A DNA stretch of 16,481 bases, taken from JBHIER01 sp046760705 [NCBI: bacterium] (GTDB lineage: Bacteria; JBHIER01; G020348925). The position numbers and the translations under genes are program-made. Below the pieces are notes generated by a model, which did no database searches, was not told the origin of the DNA, and saw only the letters and a program-made list of their open reading frames with translations. The stretch covers positions 1-16,481 of the forward strand of contig JBHIER010000017.1 of assembly GCA_046760705.1 (NCBI GenBank), read 5' to 3'. Every line of letters starts with the position of its first letter. Positions within the stretch are counted from its first letter, which is position 1. Shown in pieces: positions 14,338-16,481 of the stretch.

Positions 14338-15471
14338 TCAACTTTGCGCCAATGCAATAGCCTTCCGAACAACCTCCTCCATGGAGTCAACAGCTTCTAA
14401 ATTATTCTGACGCAATATGGCTTTGGCCTCTTCGACATTGGTGCCGGTCAATCTGATGACGAGAGGCACGTTTACATCCATCTCTTTCAGAGCAGCCACG
14501 ATGCCGTTGGCCACATCGTCGCAGCGGGTGATGCCGCCGAAGATGTTAAAAAGCACTGACTTCACATTCTTGTCAGCCAGAAGTATCTTCATAGCCGCGG
14601 TCACTTTCTCCGGACTGGAGCTACCGCCGATATCGAGAAAGTTGGCCGGCTCACCGCCGTAGTACTTGATCAGATCCATAGTCCCCATGGCCAATCCGGC
14701 CCCGTTGACCACACAGCCCACGTCGCCGTCTAGTTTAACATAACTGAGGCCATGCTCCCGGGCTTGGGTTTCCCCGGGCATCTCGGCATCCAAGTCCCGC
14801 ATGGCCGCGATTTCAGACCTGCGGTAGAGCCCACTGTCATCGATGTTCATCTTGGCGTCCAAGGCCCAGACCTGACCGTCTTTGGCCACCACAAAGGGAT
14901 TGATCTCAGCCAAACTGGCGTCGTTCTCCCAGAAGGCGCGATAGAGTTGCCCCAAAACCCTGGCCGCCTGAAGTGAAATTTTCGGATTATCGTAGATCTT
15001 AAAAGTCAGTTCTCTGGCCTGGAAGGGCAGCAAACCCATTTTAGGATCTACCACCAGCTTGTGGATCTTTTCCGGGGTGGCTTTGGCCACCTCTTCGATG
15101 TTTATCCCTCCGGCGGCGCTGACCATCACCGTCGGCCTCCTGTTGCGGCGGTCAACAATGACTCCCAAATAGGCCTCGTGGTCAACATCGATGGCCTCTG
15201 CCACCAACACCCTCTTCACCCGAAGCCCTTTAATCTCCATCCCGAGGATCTCTTTAGCCTTAGCGTATGCCTCATCGGACGTTTGGGCCAATTTAATCCC
15301 ACCGGCTTTCCCCCGACCACCCACGTGCACCTGAGCCTTGATGACCACCTGACATTTCAACTCCTCAGCAATGGCTTTCACTTCTTCCGGAGTAGTAGCC
15401 ACTTTTCCCCGCGGAATCGGCACACCGTATTTGGCAAAGATCTCTTTGGCCTGATATTCGTGAATCTTCAT
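14338..15471 (-). CDS. sucC: Succinyl-CoA synthetase (ligase) beta subunit, ADP/GDP-forming
   Basis: The protein has 377 residues with the ATP-grasp N-terminal domain. It has MKIHEYQAKEIFAKYGVPIP at 1-20, the glycine-rich nucleotide loop HVGGRGKAGG at 49-58, Mg2+-binding SLAEINPF (186-193; Glu189, Asn191) and WALDAK (Asp205). The ligase domain has NGAGLAM (256-262), DIGGSSSPEKV (280-290) and FNIFGGITRCDDVA (308-321), which binds the phosphohistidine helix and CoA. It provides nucleotide binding for the succinyl-CoA/succinate step and pairs with SucD. It overlaps the hepT stop by 4 bases (ATGA), so it is translationally coupled to a toxin gene, which is unusual. The nucleotide specificity (ADP or GDP) cannot be told from the sequence. 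Confidence 0.96.
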   Translation of the reverse strand: MKIHEYQAKEIFAKYGVPIPRGKVATTPEEVKAIAEELKCQVVIKAQVHVGGRGKAGGIKLAQTSDEAYAKAKEILGMEIKGLRVKRVLVAEAIDVDHEAYLGVIVDRRNRRPTVMVSAAGGINIEEVAKATPEKIHKLVVDPKMGLLPFQARELTFKIYDNPKISLQAARVLGQLYRAFWENDASLAEINPFVVAKDGQVWALDAKMNIDDSGLYRRSEIAAMRDLDAEMPGETQAREHGLSYVKLDGDVGCVVNGAGLAMGTMDLIKYYGGEPANFLDIGGSSSPEKVTAAMKILLADKNVKSVLFNIFGGITRCDDVANGIVAALKEMDVNVPLVIRLTGTNVEEAKAILRQNNLEAVDSMEEVVRKAIALAQS

Positions 15472-15896
15472 CTTTCCTCTGCTATCAGCATTTTCGCTAT
15501 ATACGAAGCGAATTTCTCAAAATCACCCAGTCTATTTTGCAACTTATCATATACTATATCCAGGTCAACATCCCAATAAAGATGGACCAATCTATTTCGA
15601 AATCCTGCTAAATCTCTCAGATCCTCTACAAAATCTAAGGGAACTATGCCTTCCTCTCCTAAAATGGTGAACACATCCTTATAGCCTTCCGGTCGTCTAA
15701 ATGACTTACGAGAGATAATATGATTTCCAATATCAATACAACACTCAATTGCTATTTGGAAAAAATGCGCTACACTTCCATACTTCGACGGATCATCTTT
15801 AAATTCTTTTAACGATATGTTCTGGAATCCTTTTAATATTTCGGTATACCTCTCCAGTTTTTGGAGGCGTCCTCTTATGAGCTCTTTGTTGATCAC
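15468..15896 (-). CDS. hepT: HepT-like HEPN ribonuclease toxin
   Basis: The protein has 142 residues and is all-helical HEPN in appearance. It carries the RNase motif RX4HXY: Arg100, His105, Tyr107 in FRNRLVHLYWDVD. Earlier parts are typical of HepT too (ECCIDIGNHIIS near 51-62 and RRPEGYKDVFTILGE near 67-81). HepT toxins cleave RNA; in characterised MntA/HepT systems the nucleotidyltransferase antitoxin adds AMP groups to the Tyr of this motif and inactivates it. The start is GTG 15896, overlapping the mntA stop (GTGA). The stop overlaps the sucC start. All key residues are present, so the RNase is predicted to be active unless modified. Confidence 0.92.
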   Translation of the reverse strand: MINKELIRGRLQKLERYTEILKGFQNISLKEFKDDPSKYGSVAHFFQIAIECCIDIGNHIISRKSFRRPEGYKDVFTILGEEGIVPLDFVEDLRDLAGFRNRLVHLYWDVDLDIVYDKLQNRLGDFEKFASYIAKMLIAEER

Positions 15897-16339
15897 GCAG
15901 TCGCCCTTTCGGCTAACCTTTTGAGGAACTGCTCATCGTACTGGTCCAAGTAAGGTTTGAAATCCAAATACTCCAAAATTAGCTGACATTCAAACTCCTC
16001 ACGAAACGTTTCGTTTCTAGAGAATAACAACAGGCCATTCTTAATCACTTGATACTTAAAGGACAATGGCGCAGGATTCATAATCCTCACATCGAACTGA
16101 CGACCTTTAACTTTCGCCTCAATTTGATCGGAGTAACACCGTTCTCGCGTAAACCTATCTGTAGGCAGTTTCTTTTCATCCACCACCACAGCTACATCGA
16201 CATCGCTCTTTGCCGTGGCATAGCCGTCCCGAAATGACCCATAGAGATAGACGATCATGATCTCCTCATTATCCAGACTGAGCTTCTGAACCGCCTCTTC
16301 TATATCCATTATTGTAGGATCCATTGCAAAAATACTCAC
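15893..16339 (-). CDS. mntA: MntA-like minimal nucleotidyltransferase antitoxin
   Basis: The protein has 148 residues with the DNA polymerase beta-fold motif GSX10DXD: Gly34-Ser35, Asp46 and Asp48 (LYGSFRDGYATAKSDVDVAV). A third acidic residue, Asp83, sits in RQFDVRIMN. These bind two metal ions and ATP. In known MntA/HepT pairs this enzyme adenylylates the HepT active-site Tyr, neutralising the toxin. The C-terminal helical extension is typical for the family. I take the GTG at 16339, which overlaps the stop of arcC (GTGA); an ATG five codons downstream (16324) is an alternative. Coupling to carbamate kinase upstream and hepT downstream places the module inside a metabolic operon. Confidence 0.92.
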   Translation of the reverse strand: MSIFAMDPTIMDIEEAVQKLSLDNEEIMIVYLYGSFRDGYATAKSDVDVAVVVDEKKLPTDRFTRERCYSDQIEAKVKGRQFDVRIMNPAPLSFKYQVIKNGLLLFSRNETFREEFECQLILEYLDFKPYLDQYDEQFLKRLAERATA

Positions 16340-16481
16340 GGTACAATTTTTGTTCCGGCCTCTCCTTTAATGGCTTCTCCCACCTTCTCAATGGAAGTGA
16401 TGATCACTTTCTCTCCGCCCCACGCGATGAAATTGATGGCCGCTTTGACCTTCGGCCCCATACTGCCGTAGGGGAAATGCT
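16336..16481 (-). CDS. arcC: Carbamate kinase, C-terminal end (partial)
   Basis: Forty-eight C-terminal residues are present; the 5' part lies beyond the window. They read HFPYGSMGPKVKAAINFIAW, then GGEKVIITSIEKVGEAIKGE and AGTKIVP, the standard carbamate kinase end (GSMGPKVEAA...GTRIVP). The enzyme forms ATP and carbamate from carbamoyl phosphate and ADP, usually at the end of arginine, citrulline or allantoin breakdown, or in reverse. Its stop overlaps the mntA GTG by 4 bases, so it appears to head or continue the operon upstream of the toxin-antitoxin pair and sucC. Identification is secure despite truncation. The metabolic setting upstream is not visible. Confidence 0.92.
   Translation of the reverse strand, partial: HFPYGSMGPKVKAAINFIAWGGEKVIITSIEKVGEAIKGEAGTKIVP

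Noticed and set aside
1-16481. CRISPR arrays, tRNA or rRNA genes
   Set aside because: I saw no regularly spaced direct repeats, no tRNA-like cloverleaf with TTCGA-type arm and CCA end, and no rRNA-like stretches; a covariance search would be needed to exclude small RNAs.

Overview
The window looks like a piece of an anaerobic bacterial chromosome. Almost every gene is on the minus strand, so transcription runs from high to low coordinates. The gene content points to an anaerobe with ferredoxin-based metabolism that decodes UGA as selenocysteine: a ferredoxin-dependent 2-oxoacid oxidoreductase, heterodisulfide-reductase (Hdr) modules, an MvhD-type electron-transfer protein and a selenocysteine HdrA. 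Desulfobacterota or a similar lineage is plausible, but no phylogenetic marker is present and I cannot place it firmly.

Layout in transcription order. (1) 16481-14338: the 3' end of carbamate kinase, then an MntA/HepT toxin-antitoxin pair, then sucC. Each gene overlaps the next by 4 bases. (2) 14337-12726: an AT-richer block that separates sucC from sucD. It holds a ClpP/SppA-fold protease of the serine dehydrogenase proteinase (SDH) family and a 69-residue protein. (3) 12698-8752: sucD, then korD-korA-korB-korC, coding a four-subunit 2-oxoglutarate:ferredoxin oxidoreductase. A hairpin element lies between korD and korA. (4) 8734-2571: hdrC, hdrB, a 1014-residue tandem hdrA, mvhD and an HdrC-HdrB fusion (HdrD-like). 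A 124-bp element with inverted ends lies between hdrA and mvhD. (5) 2513-1: an AT-rich accessory stretch of small, partly broken genes: a frameshifted UPF0175 antitoxin, an intact VapB/VapC-like pair, a truncated antitoxin-like ORF, a DTG-motif aspartic protease, a gene interrupted by TGA, and a small hypothetical gene cut by the window edge.

How the core works together (inference from known families): Kor oxidises 2-oxoglutarate to succinyl-CoA and reduces ferredoxin, or runs in reverse. SucCD converts succinyl-CoA to succinate with substrate-level ATP (or GTP) formation. HdrABC with MvhD and the HdrD-like protein would be a flavin-based bifurcating or confurcating complex that exchanges electrons between that ferredoxin and a thiol/disulfide or other couple. 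No hydrogenase, formate dehydrogenase or NAD(P)H module is in the window, so the complex's other redox partner is unknown.

The strongest point is that the obvious hdrA ORF (from 7164) is incomplete. In the same frame it continues upstream through a TGA at 7180-7182 to an ATG at 7359. The TGA lies where HdrA proteins usually have a conserved Cys, and a perfect 7-bp hairpin with a GGUC loop lies 27 nt after it. This is a typical bacterial selenocysteine insertion signal. A standard gene caller would lose the first 65 residues.
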